Source: a virus. Taken from it: DNA of 28,815 bases. The stretch covers positions 1 through 28,815 of IMG/VR virus record IMGVR_UViG_3300042806_000277, one strand, 5' to 3'. Positions 6,702-12,813 of the stretch are shown here, one piece after another (within the stretch, counting starts at the first letter, position 1; every line of letters starts with the position of its first letter). Position numbers and translations under genes: made by a program. The notes beneath the pieces are model-generated. The model was not told the origin of the DNA and did not search any database. It worked only from the letters and a program-made list of their open reading frames with translations.

Positions 6702-6786
6702 AGGCAGGCGGTGGGCACCTGCCAACTGTACCGGTTAGGTTCCGGTTCTGCACCTATGATGAGGCAGATCCGTCACACTCGACCCG
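6702..6786. promoter_or_regulatory. Divergent promoter region between Gp157-like and sigma genes
   Basis: The only gap between the two divergent genes. Plus strand: TATGAT at 6755-6760 fits a sigma-70 -10 box, 27 bases before the GTG start. A direct repeat CCGGTT occurs at 6731-6736 and 6742-6747 (11-base period, one helical turn), just upstream of that -10, and could be an operator. No clear -35 box was seen. Minus-strand promoter elements are less clear. Confidence 0.4.
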
Positions 6787-7749
6787 GTGCCAGCCAGCTC
6801 CAACCAGTCCTGGTGGCTTGACAGCATCGGGCGCATACCGCTGCTCACACCTGCTGAGGAAATTGAGCTGGGCACTGCGATCCAGCGGTGGCAGACCCAC
6901 CCCGACCCGTGCCCGCCCGGGATTCGCAGACGCGGCATGCGGGCGCGTGATCGATTCGTATCAGCCAACCTGCGGCTGGTGATCAGCTACGTCACCCGGC
7001 ACTGTCACCGGCTGGCGAAGAACCACTCAGTTGAGGACCTGACGCAGGCGGGCAACATGGGGCTGATCACTGCTGTAGAGCGGTTTGATCCAACAAAGGG
7101 GTACCGGTTCTCCACCTATGCGTATTGGTGGATCCGGCAGTCGATCAACCGATGGGTCGATCAGCACGGCCGATCAATCGCCATCCCCGGCAGCCACTGC
7201 CAGCACCTGTCAAAGCTGGCAGGGATCACGCGGCGATTAGAACGCGAGCTGAATCGTGCACCTACTCACCAGGAGCTGGCGGCCGAGCTGGGGGTGAGCA
7301 TGCGGGTGCTGCAACAGGTGATTGAGAACGGCCGGCCGATTGGCAGCCTGGATCAGGTGGTGACCGATGACGGCCTTGAACTAGGCAGCACGGTTGCAAC
7401 GTGGGATCGATCACCAGAGGATGAAGAGGAGCAACGTGAGCGGTGGCGGCAAGCGGAGCAGCTGCGCGGGTTGATTGCTCGACTGCCGGCATCAGATCAG
7501 CGGCTGCTGTCTCTGGCGTGGGGCCTTGACGGTGTTGAGGTGCCCCGCTCTGAGCTAGCAGCGAAGGAAGGCGTGAGTGTGCGGGTGCTGGAGAGCAGGT
7601 TAGAGCGGCTGCAGGCGTCACTGGCAGCTGAAGCGGTGCAGCTGGTGTTGGTGGCAGTAGCGCGGGTGCCGGTGCGTGTGGTGAAGCGTGCTAGGCGCTG
7701 CCGGCGTCGCGTGGTGGTGTTCCTGCAGCTGGTGCTGGAGGTGGCGTAA
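6787..7749 (+). CDS. Sigma-70 family RNA polymerase sigma factor, 320 aa
   Basis: Redirects RNA polymerase to particular promoters. Region 1.2 is at about 8-35 (LDSIGRIPLLTPAEEIELG). Region 2 is at about 52-145, with SANLRLVISYV, EDLTQAGNMGLITAVERFDP and the -10-reading STYAYWWIRQSINRW. Region 3 is at about 146-205. Region 4 is at about 222-278. Region 2 is well conserved and cyanobacterial-looking. Region 4.2 has lost the usual SRERVRQIE recognition helix (here SVRVLESRLERLQ), so -35 contact should differ or be weak. Odd: residues 280-320 form a tail alternating hydrophobic and Arg-rich segments (VKRARRCRRRVVVFLQLVL), not part of the family. Starts with GTG. Placement between phage modules suggests control of late or accessory genes. 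Confidence 0.88.
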   Translation: MPASSNQSWWLDSIGRIPLLTPAEEIELGTAIQRWQTHPDPCPPGIRRRGMRARDRFVSANLRLVISYVTRHCHRLAKNHSVEDLTQAGNMGLITAVERFDPTKGYRFSTYAYWWIRQSINRWVDQHGRSIAIPGSHCQHLSKLAGITRRLERELNRAPTHQELAAELGVSMRVLQQVIENGRPIGSLDQVVTDDGLELGSTVATWDRSPEDEEEQRERWRQAEQLRGLIARLPASDQRLLSLAWGLDGVEVPRSELAAKEGVSVRVLESRLERLQASLAAEAVQLVLVAVARVPVRVVKRARRCRRRVVVFLQLVLEVA

Positions 7750-7756
7750 AGGAGTG

Positions 7757-7792
7757 ACCCCCGCTCTGGGTCGGCCCGGCGGGCGCGGGGGT
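7757..7792 (+). terminator. GC-rich stem-loop after the sigma gene
   Basis: ACCCCCGC (7757-7764) pairs perfectly with GCGGGGGT (7785-7792), just after the sigma stop. No T-run follows (GTTGCTGG), so it is a weak or Rho-dependent terminator, or an RNA-stabilising hairpin. Confidence 0.4.
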
Positions 7793-7812
7793 GTTGCTGG
7801 GGTCAAGATACA

Positions 7813-7837
7813 GAAAAGCCCGGCGCTGTGGCCGGGC
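7813..7837 (-). terminator. Rho-independent terminator for the minus-strand gene
   Basis: On the minus strand GCCCGGC (7837-7831) and GCCGGGC (7824-7818) form a 7-bp GC stem with a 6-base loop, followed by TTTTC. It lies 22 bases after the stop at 7859, a classic intrinsic terminator, and also separates the minus-strand transcripts from the convergent sigma gene. Confidence 0.8.
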
Positions 7838-7858
7838 GGGGTGGGTGGTTGGTGGGGA

Positions 7859-8116
7859 TCAGCCGGAGAAGCTGTAGGTTTCGCGGCCGTTGGTGCCCCA
7901 CACGCTCCAACGGGAGTGGTGCTGAATGTCGGTGTTCCGGGAGATCAGCGCGTCGGCGTAGCGGACGGCGAGGCGCTCGACGTAGCCGCCTTCAATGAAG
8001 CGGCGAACGATGAATGCGCGGTCGATGTAGCCGCCGGAGGCCAGGACGGCGAAGATGCCGGAGACCACGAGCTTGGCGCGGGGGCGGTCGAAAGCGATGG
8101 GGTTGATGGTGGTCAT
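7859..8116 (-). CDS. Small hypothetical protein, 85 aa (moron-like)
   Basis: Function not recognised. Start at 8114-8116 (MTTINPIAFDRPRAKLVVSG). A hydrophobic stretch (LVVSGIFAVLASGGYI) could be a buried strand-helix or a weak membrane segment. The rest is a mixed charged domain (DRAFIVRRFIEGGYVERLAV, then RWSVWGTNGRETYSFSG). It has its own terminator downstream and a promoter-like element upstream shared with the 64-aa gene at 8469, so it looks like a self-contained accessory unit. Confidence 0.65.
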   Translation of the reverse strand: MTTINPIAFDRPRAKLVVSGIFAVLASGGYIDRAFIVRRFIEGGYVERLAVRYADALISRNTDIQHHSRWSVWGTNGRETYSFSG

Positions 8117-8208
8117 GGCTGGCGGGTGGCGGTGGAGGCGTTTCCCTCCGATGCCCATACTGTAACCCGTGGGGCACACGCTGACAACCACCACGGCGGA
8201 CGGTTCAC
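8117..8208 (-). promoter_or_regulatory. Promoter/leader-like element, copy A
   Basis: Minus-strand order: GTGAAC (8208-8203), 37 bases, then TTACAGT inside the 19-mer GTGCCCCACGGGTTACAGT (8177-8159), then GCATCGG and a hairpin GGAGG/CCTCC just before the gene at 8116. A TTGTCA box lies 17 bases before TACAGT, a plausible sigma-70 promoter. Copy B, upstream of the gene at 8663, has the same 19-mer, the same 37-base spacing and the same hairpin motif. Confidence 0.55.
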
Positions 8209-8417
8209 GGATCGTCACGTTTCCGCTGTCTTGCCACCCTCTCGCGGTTCCACTCCCGGCCAGCTGGTGTCAGCTTCCAGCACTGGGAACACAGCGGCGC
8301 GGTGCGGTCGCTGATCACGGTGCGGCCGCACTGTGGGCAGGTGGGCAGGGCGGGGAGCTCACCCGCCAGGCGTAGGCGATAGCGGGCGACCTTCTCGCGG
8401 GATGGTTGGCGGGGCAT
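8205..8417 (-). CDS. Zinc-ribbon small protein, 70 aa
   Basis: Two CxxC pairs, Cys27/Cys30 (CPQCG) and Cys43/Cys46 (CSQCW), make a treble-clef or rubredoxin-like zinc knuckle. Both flanks are Arg/Lys rich (KVARYRLRLAGE, RERVARQRKRDDP), suggesting nucleic-acid binding. Start at 8415-8417. It follows a 51-bp gap containing a stem-loop (8438-8454). Function not assigned; a transcription accessory role is possible given the nearby sigma factor. Confidence 0.7.
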   Translation of the reverse strand: MPRQPSREKVARYRLRLAGELPALPTCPQCGRTVISDRTAPLCSQCWKLTPAGREWNRERVARQRKRDDP

Positions 8418-8437
8418 AGCGTGGCGAGTGAATGACT

Positions 8438-8454
8438 GCCGGATGGGCTCCGGC
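8438..8454. other. Perfect stem-loop between two small genes
   Basis: GCCGGA and TCCGGC flank a 5-base loop. No T-run follows on either strand, so it is not an obvious intrinsic terminator. It could be a transcript-stabilising or processing hairpin. Confidence 0.35.
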
Positions 8455-8468
8455 GGGCCGTGGGTGGG

Positions 8469-8663
8469 TCAGGCGTAGCTGGTTTGACCAACGCAGACAA
8501 GATAGGGGCCCTTCTCTTGCATGATGTCTACATTGGTCATGTATCCCATGTCGTAACACTCTTCGCTGATGATGGATGCTTTTTTATGAGCATCTGAGTA
8601 GCTGCCGTGAATGGTGGTGCTCATCCAGGGAGCGGATTGGCAGCGGATGTCGTAGCGGGTCAT
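8469..8663 (-). CDS. Small hypothetical protein, 64 aa (moron-like)
   Basis: Function not recognised. Start at 8661-8663 (MTRYDIRCQSAPWMSTTIHG). Beta strand, a Lys/Ser-rich helix (SYSDAHKKASIISEECYDMG), then strands (MTNVDIMQE, PYLVCVGQTSYA). Codon use is visibly more AT-rich than the neighbours (AAA, TAT, TTT and ATA-type positions in 8500-8590), hinting at separate origin. It is preceded by promoter-like copy B and a 125-base structured leader. Confidence 0.65.
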   Translation of the reverse strand: MTRYDIRCQSAPWMSTTIHGSYSDAHKKASIISEECYDMGYMTNVDIMQEKGPYLVCVGQTSYA

Positions 8664-8818
8664 GGCTGTCAGTGGCGATGGAATGGAGCGGGGATTGCCG
8701 ACGATCTGGCAGGCTCCCCGTGGGCCAGGGGCCGGAGCCCCGGAGGAGGCTTCCCTCCCGATGCAATCACTGTAACCCGTGGGGCACCACCTGGCCGCCC
8801 ATCATCGGGTCAGTTCAC
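8664..8818 (-). promoter_or_regulatory. Promoter/leader-like element, copy B, with a long GC-rich leader
   Basis: GTGAAC at 8818-8813, 37 bases, then the 19-mer GTGCCCCACGGGTTACAGT at 8787-8769, then GCATCGGGAGGGAAGCCTCC with a GGAGG/CCTCC hairpin. Unlike copy A, about 80 further bases separate it from the ATG, rich in self-complementary runs (GGGGC/GCCCC, GGCTCC/GGAGCC). No -35 consensus at 17-base spacing (CGGCCA). The leader could be a cis-acting RNA; no known riboswitch consensus was matched. Confidence 0.5.
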
Positions 8819-8824
8819 AATCCG

Positions 8825-9046
8825 TCACCTGCTTATCGCCAGCTCCACCTCCAGGTGGCGCACGCGGCCCAGCAGTCGATTGATCATTTCCTGCTGCTGG
8901 TACCACGACACGATCAGGTCGTCTGCCTTGATATGCAGCTCATCACGTGTCATGCGCGCCGCGGCGCGCCGGTCCCGTTCCATCTCCAGCTGGGTCGGCA
9001 GGCTGAGATCAGGAATCAGCCAGCCCGCATCCGTTGCACCAGCCAT
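8825..9046 (-). CDS. Small helical protein with NblA (ycf18)-like residue spacing, 73 aa
   Basis: The core reads LSLPTQLEMERDRRAAARMT, then RDELHIKADDLIVSWYQQQE, MINRLLGR. NblA proteins, small helical-hairpin phycobilisome-degradation adaptors, typically show LSL, then an M-S pair 16 residues later, then LL 25 residues after that. The same spacing is seen here (LSL, MT at +16, LL at +25), with Gln/Glu-Met near the usual position. It then adds a heptad-like extension (RVRHLEVELAISR). Several freshwater cyanophages carry nblA, so the idea is reasonable, but identity is by eye only and a generic phage coiled-coil protein is the main alternative. Start shared in a CCATGG with a plus-strand gene; no Shine-Dalgarno. 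Confidence 0.5.
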   Translation of the reverse strand: MAGATDAGWLIPDLSLPTQLEMERDRRAAARMTRDELHIKADDLIVSWYQQQEMINRLLGRVRHLEVELAISR

Positions 9047-9221
9047 GGAACCACAGCAGTTGAATCAGTCTGCGCAGCCGTACATCACGGTTGGCTGCAG
9101 CCGCACCGGTGGCACGTGCTGGTATGTCGTCAGTCGTGATCAGATCGTTGAGTGCCATTCAGGTGAACGCGCCTGGGCTGTGCTCAATGCAATGCGAGCA
9201 TCCCGTGGTATCACGTCGTAG
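9045..9221 (+). CDS. Possible small plus-strand protein, 58 aa
   Basis: ATG at 9045 opens MEPQQLNQSAQPYITVGCSR, then TGGTCWYVVSRDQIVECHSG and a helix (ERAWAVLNAMRASRGITS). The composition looks like genuine protein, with three cysteines in a short beta domain. It is the only plus-strand gene among minus-strand neighbours. Its ATG overlaps the ATG of the divergent NblA-like gene, and its stop overlaps the phosphoesterase end by 11 bases. No Shine-Dalgarno was seen. Function unknown. Confidence 0.5.
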   Translation: MEPQQLNQSAQPYITVGCSRTGGTCWYVVSRDQIVECHSGERAWAVLNAMRASRGITS

Positions 9222-10065
9222 GCGTTGCCATCACGTCCACACCGCCGCGCTTCCTAGGCCGCAGCGTCAGCCAGATGCCACCTAACGACTTGGGCATGAC
9301 GATGCGTTCAACCGCCCACCCGCCAGTGCCGCCAAACTCATGCTTGTAGGTGCCGGTTTGCAGGTGCCAGCGTTGCTCAACCCATACCGCGCCATTCTCC
9401 GCCAGCCGATAGCACGGATGCGCCACGATCGTGCGTTCATGGTTGTGGCCATTGACGATCAGGTCAGCATCAGGAGCGACGCTGGCGTAACGGCCACCGC
9501 CCATGGTGCCCTTGGTGATGATGCCGCCCCATGCGCCGTGGTGGAAGAACAGCGTGCAGCGGCGGACGCCACCACCATCACGCTTGGCAAACACGAACCG
9601 CACAAAGCCTTGGTAACCCATGTGTTCAGTAGCTGCGCCACTGTCACGCATGAGCCGCACCACGTTCTGCAACGGGTCGATCTCTTGATTGGAGATCACG
9701 GCGGTTTCATGGTTGCCGTCGCTCATCAGCAGGATGCGCTGCTGCCACGGCTTGAGCCACTGCGCTGATTCGTCAAATACCAAATCAAAGTAGTTTGACC
9801 CGAGGTGCTCAGGCCGAATGTCACCCTTGCTGCCGCGTCGATCACGTTTGCCTTGCATCAGGCACAGCACATCACCGAAAAACAGCGCGTGACCATCTCG
9901 ATCGCGCATTTCGTTGAGGTGTTTACCGAGCAATGCACGGTCGCACTTTGGATTGTCGAGGTGAATATCGGATGCCAACAGGAATGTCGCTGTATCAAGC
10001 ACGGAGGAATACGGGATTCGTATCTCCAGCAGCTGCGGTGACAGCCTGGTAGCAGTGATGTTCAC
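9211..10065 (-). CDS. Calcineurin-like metallophosphoesterase, 284 aa
   Basis: Two-metal phosphoesterase. The five signature blocks are intact: Asp33-x-His35 (SDIH), Gly64-Asp65 (FFGD), Gly117-Asn118-His119-Glu120 (DGNHE), His175 (FFHH) and Gly206-His207-Asn208-His209 (NGHNH). Substrate cannot be read from sequence; relatives include DNA-end nucleases, cyclic-nucleotide and protein phosphatases. Starts at GTG (10063-10065) overlapping the HNH stop (GTGA), so it is coupled to the nuclease gene, which mildly favours a nucleic-acid role. Confidence 0.88.
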   Translation of the reverse strand: MNITATRLSPQLLEIRIPYSSVLDTATFLLASDIHLDNPKCDRALLGKHLNEMRDRDGHALFFGDVLCLMQGKRDRRGSKGDIRPEHLGSNYFDLVFDESAQWLKPWQQRILLMSDGNHETAVISNQEIDPLQNVVRLMRDSGAATEHMGYQGFVRFVFAKRDGGGVRRCTLFFHHGAWGGIITKGTMGGGRYASVAPDADLIVNGHNHERTIVAHPCYRLAENGAVWVEQRWHLQTGTYKHEFGGTGGWAVERIVMPKSLGGIWLTLRPRKRGGVDVMATPTT

Positions 10066-10403
10066 ATCTCAGTCCTAGGTTCTACCTCAGTGTGCGGATC
10101 ACCAGCAATCCACCCATCAATGCGGGCCGCACGATCGGGGCAGTACCAGGCCTGGGCCTCGAACCACTCCCGCCAGTCGGTGGAACTCTTCGCCCCATTG
10201 CATCGCCGGCAGGCGGGGATGAGGTTCTCCGCCACGGTCAGCCCACCACGGGAGCGTGGCAGCACGTGATCAAGGGTGTCGGCTGGGTCGGTGCAGTATG
10301 CGCACTGGTGGTTCCACTCGGCGAAGATCCGGCGACGGAATCGTGCTTTCGTGACGCGTTTGGGCTGGAGCTCGGTCTGGTCGATCTGGTGATCGAAAGG
10401 CAT
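10062..10403 (-). CDS. HNH endonuclease, 113 aa
   Basis: Compact HNH domain: Cys34-x2-Cys37, then LDHVLPRSRGG with Asp45-His46, Asn60 (AENLIPAC), and Cys65-x2-Cys68 followed by NGAKS. The four cysteines bind structural zinc, and His46 is the general base in the family. Start at 10401-10403 is fixed by the TGATG overlap with the endolysin stop. It could be a free-standing nuclease (homing or host-DNA attack) or a packaging-associated nuclease. No terminase is present in this window, so packaging use is untested. Confidence 0.88.
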   Translation of the reverse strand: MPFDHQIDQTELQPKRVTKARFRRRIFAEWNHQCAYCTDPADTLDHVLPRSRGGLTVAENLIPACRRCNGAKSSTDWREWFEAQAWYCPDRAARIDGWIAGDPHTEVEPRTEM

Positions 10404-11551
10404 CAGTAGTCCCAGCGAACACGCGGCCGGCCCGCGCGAATGCCGAGATGAACAAAGCCCTTGGGTGCGCCGTAGCCCACGGAGAATGACCACTCCCGAT
10501 CACACCAGGCCTGTACTGCGTTGATGTCGGCGCCTTTGATGTAGAAGTCGACAGCACCTACACCGGGTGCATTGAACAGGTGCTCAGATTGACTGGCGCC
10601 ACCAACGGAGCGATTGATCGCCGGTGGGCGGTAACCGCTTGTGATGATCACCGGCTTGCCGCCGAATGCCGTGCGCACCCGCTCAAGGAATGCCGCCAGC
10701 TCAGCGGCGGTGTCGACCTGGTGCTGAGCGGTGAAGCGCCGCGCCTCCTCGAATAGTGCGAACTCACCGACCTGAATGTGAGCGGTGAGGTGTGCAGTGA
10801 ACGGCGACGTCGGCGTGATACGACCGGGCGTGATGTCCGATGCAGGCGCGCTTGAGATCGTCGCCACCGCCCGGGCGAAGTATGCCTCCCGATCGGCTAG
10901 GCCGTTGGCGGGGTCGCGACCGTTCACCTTCGCGCTCACCTGCCGGCAGCTGGCACCTTGATCGACAAACGCATTGATGGCGTTCAGGTGCCACCAGAAT
11001 CCAGCGCTGGTGAACGGATACCTCACGGCGACGTAGGCTCCGCCGTCCATCACGTCTGGATCTTTGATGTAGTCAGCGAAGCGCTGGTAGTTGTAGCGAC
11101 CGGTGAGCTGAATCGCCCCGGCGCCCTTGAACCTTCGACCGTCGCCGGCGCGGGTGTTGCCGAGATCAGCGCGGCCCTCGTAGGCATCGCCGCTGGCCAG
11201 TTCGAGCATCCATTTCAGGCCGCCGGATTCGTGACCGACCTGGGCCAGGAAGTGCCGGATCCTTGCCGGGGTGTTGATGTTGAACCGCGTCAGGCAAGAG
11301 TTGAGATCCGCCAGCTGGGAGGTGCTGGGTGCGCGACCGAAGACGGCTGTGGCCTGAGCCATCGTCACCAGCTCAGCCACCGGCGGCGGCGCTGCAGGGC
11401 TGCCCTGCGCCCGCCAGAGCTCGGTGAACTCCTGGCGTTGTGCATCGCTGAGCAGTTCATCCAGTCGATCCAGTGCAGCCAGCTGATGCGGCGTGATGCT
11501 GCCAGTGCGGACGAGGTGCTCAGCAGCGGAACGGACAGAGGCGAAGGTCAT
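10403..11551 (-). CDS. Two-domain endolysin: GH19-type muramidase/chitinase fold plus M15 peptidase, 382 aa
   Basis: Degrades peptidoglycan for host lysis. Residues about 60-235 carry a GH19-like glycosidase: FLAQVGHESGG with catalytic Glu108, YEGRADLGN, and GDGRRFKGAGAIQLTGRYNY. Residues about 262-382 carry an M15A-type D,D-carboxypeptidase with the zinc motif His324 (SEHLF), Asp335 (GAVDF) and His368 (FVHLG), plus SGYR at 305-308. Residues 1-55 form a separate helical segment that might target the cell wall. No signal peptide was seen, so export needs a holin. Four- and one-base overlaps link it to the glycosidase-like gene upstream and the HNH gene downstream. Confidence 0.9.
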   Translation of the reverse strand: MTFASVRSAAEHLVRTGSITPHQLAALDRLDELLSDAQRQEFTELWRAQGSPAAPPPVAELVTMAQATAVFGRAPSTSQLADLNSCLTRFNINTPARIRHFLAQVGHESGGLKWMLELASGDAYEGRADLGNTRAGDGRRFKGAGAIQLTGRYNYQRFADYIKDPDVMDGGAYVAVRYPFTSAGFWWHLNAINAFVDQGASCRQVSAKVNGRDPANGLADREAYFARAVATISSAPASDITPGRITPTSPFTAHLTAHIQVGEFALFEEARRFTAQHQVDTAAELAAFLERVRTAFGGKPVIITSGYRPPAINRSVGGASQSEHLFNAPGVGAVDFYIKGADINAVQAWCDREWSFSVGYGAPKGFVHLGIRAGRPRVRWDY

Positions 11552-12390
11552 GAGATGGAATCGATGAACGCAAGATCAGGGGAGAGGTCGGACTGATTGC
11601 GCAGGACACGGCCGCTCATGCCATCCATGAGCAACAGGGAATCGCCCCGTGCCCATGCAGCGCGCAGACCGGCAACGTTGCTGCGGAGCGGGGAAGCGTG
11701 GTCGGTGTCGAAGATGTACGGCCCCTTGAATCCGGCCACCCGCTGCCCACCAGCGGGGGAGAGGATGTCGGCGCCAGTGCGGGCCATCCAGTCTTGGGAG
11801 CGGCCGGCTGAGGGCTTCATGCCCTGGGCGTAACCCACGGCAATCGGCGCATCGCTGAACCGCTGCCACCAGCGCACGACCCTGGGCTGAAACCAGCCGA
11901 TCGAGTTGCGGTGCAGCTCGTTGCCGGCGTGGCCGATCACGTTGTCGAACGGCGCCAGGGCCTGAGCGACGCGCTTCACGTGCGCCCGCTGGTGGGTGTT
12001 CCACGGGCCCCGGGCGTGGACCAGCTCCGGTGTTGCAGGGGACCGTTTGAGGTCGCGGCTCCAGTGATTGGCCCAGCCGCCGTCGAAGCCCTGGAAGGTG
12101 CCCTCGAACAGGCGCACCACCACGGTGATGTCGCGGCGCCCTGCGGCCTGCACCAAGTTCTTGAGCGCCCGGTAATACCGGCCGTTGAGGCTGCCATCGT
12201 CACGCCACGGCACCCGCCCCACGCGCAGCATCCCGGGCGTGTTGCTCCCCCACTGCGAGCCGGCCGCATTGAATGCCCGGGTCTCGATGGTCCAGGCGGA
12301 GGTGAGGTTGCCGGTGATCTCATCAATGCTGGTGGTGCGCCCTGCGATCGGCTGCAGCAGGTCCCAAGTGTGATTGCCGGCGCGATTCAT
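11548..12390 (-). CDS. Glycoside-hydrolase-like (TIM-barrel pattern) protein, 280 aa
   Basis: The layout is a run of alternating strands and helices with DITVVVRLFEG (88-97), FDNVIGHAGNELH (148-160), PIAVGYAQG (182-190) and GPYIFDTDH (223-231). The Asn157-Glu158 pair at the end of a strand resembles the acid/base of clan GH-A enzymes, and the aspartates near 228-230 could be further catalytic residues. It may cut host surface or wall polysaccharide alongside the endolysin next door. Assignment is by pattern only; a structural virion protein with the same fold is possible. Confidence 0.5.
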   Translation of the reverse strand: MNRAGNHTWDLLQPIAGRTTSIDEITGNLTSAWTIETRAFNAAGSQWGSNTPGMLRVGRVPWRDDGSLNGRYYRALKNLVQAAGRRDITVVVRLFEGTFQGFDGGWANHWSRDLKRSPATPELVHARGPWNTHQRAHVKRVAQALAPFDNVIGHAGNELHRNSIGWFQPRVVRWWQRFSDAPIAVGYAQGMKPSAGRSQDWMARTGADILSPAGGQRVAGFKGPYIFDTDHASPLRSNVAGLRAAWARGDSLLLMDGMSGRVLRNQSDLSPDLAFIDSIS

Positions 12391-12590
12391 CGCCGGCCCT
12401 TGCGTCTGCCGAACAGCGGCGGGCGATTACTGCGTGATGGCTTATCTTTTGCCCTGAGCTGATACGGGAACAGTTCCTGCGCCATGTGAAGCACCAGCTG
12501 CAGAACAGAGTTCTCTTTGAGCTGACTCATGCCGATCAGCTCTGATGCAACAAACAGCGCCAGACCGATCAGGACGTCGTGGTTTTCCAT
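12387..12590 (-). CDS. Small membrane-associated protein in the lysis block, 67 aa
   Basis: An N-terminal hydrophobic helix (VLIGLALFVASELIGM) is followed by an amphipathic segment (SVLQLVLHMAQELFPYQL) and a strongly basic tail (RSNRPPLFGRRKGRR). Position beside the endolysin and the basic tail make a holin or holin accessory a fair guess, but only one clear membrane segment is present. Stop overlaps the next ATG. Confidence 0.6.
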   Translation of the reverse strand: MENHDVLIGLALFVASELIGMSQLKENSVLQLVLHMAQELFPYQLRAKDKPSRSNRPPLFGRRKGRR

Positions 12591-12619
12591 GGTCGGATTG
12601 GAGGTGCTCCACCCTCAAC

Positions 12620-12811
12620 CTATGGATGGCGTTCAGTGCGCCGCTCCACGTCTCGCAGCCGTTCCTCGTGATCCTTGAGCATCTCTTGAATGCCGCCAAG
12701 AATCGTGGTAGTGCGGGCTTCAAAACGCCCCAGTCCGTTGGCGATCTTCCACAGTGCAGCAACGCCACCGCCACCCAAGCCGATGACTGCTACGACGATC
12801 TCTGGTCCCAC
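12620..12811 (-). CDS. Small TM plus coiled-coil protein, lysis accessory candidate, 63 aa
   Basis: GTG start at 12809-12811, two bases after the previous stop. A hydrophobic N-terminal helix (EIVVAVIGLGGGGVAALW) is followed by a charged coiled coil (IQEMLKDHEERLRDVERRTE). This membrane-anchor plus coiled-coil layout is seen in XhlA-like and spanin-like lysis accessories. Orientation here puts the anchor first. Together with the 67-aa membrane protein it may form the holin system. Confidence 0.6.
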   Translation of the reverse strand: MGPEIVVAVIGLGGGGVAALWKIANGLGRFEARTTTILGGIQEMLKDHEERLRDVERRTERHP

Positions 12812-12813
12812 GA

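Noticed and set aside
8203-8218. GTGACG-N4-GTGAAC as a shared operator (also at 8813-8828)
   Set aside because: It overlaps the stop codons of the upstream genes in both copies, so the outer half may be coding coincidence; only the GTGAAC-to-TTACAGT spacing was kept.
7688-8314. Plus-strand open frame of 208 aa overlapping the sigma 3' end
   Set aside because: Gly/Val/Asp-rich antisense of the 85-aa gene and its leader; crosses a clear terminator.
8664-8790. Cobalamin or glutamine riboswitch
   Set aside because: Short fragments such as GGGGAGCCTGCC or GGGAGGGAAGCC recall box motifs, but the conserved order of the known classes is absent.
8607-9044. N-terminal part of a longer plus-strand frame ending at 9221
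   Set aside because: It is antisense to the 64-aa leader and the NblA-like gene; only the last 58 codons look like protein.
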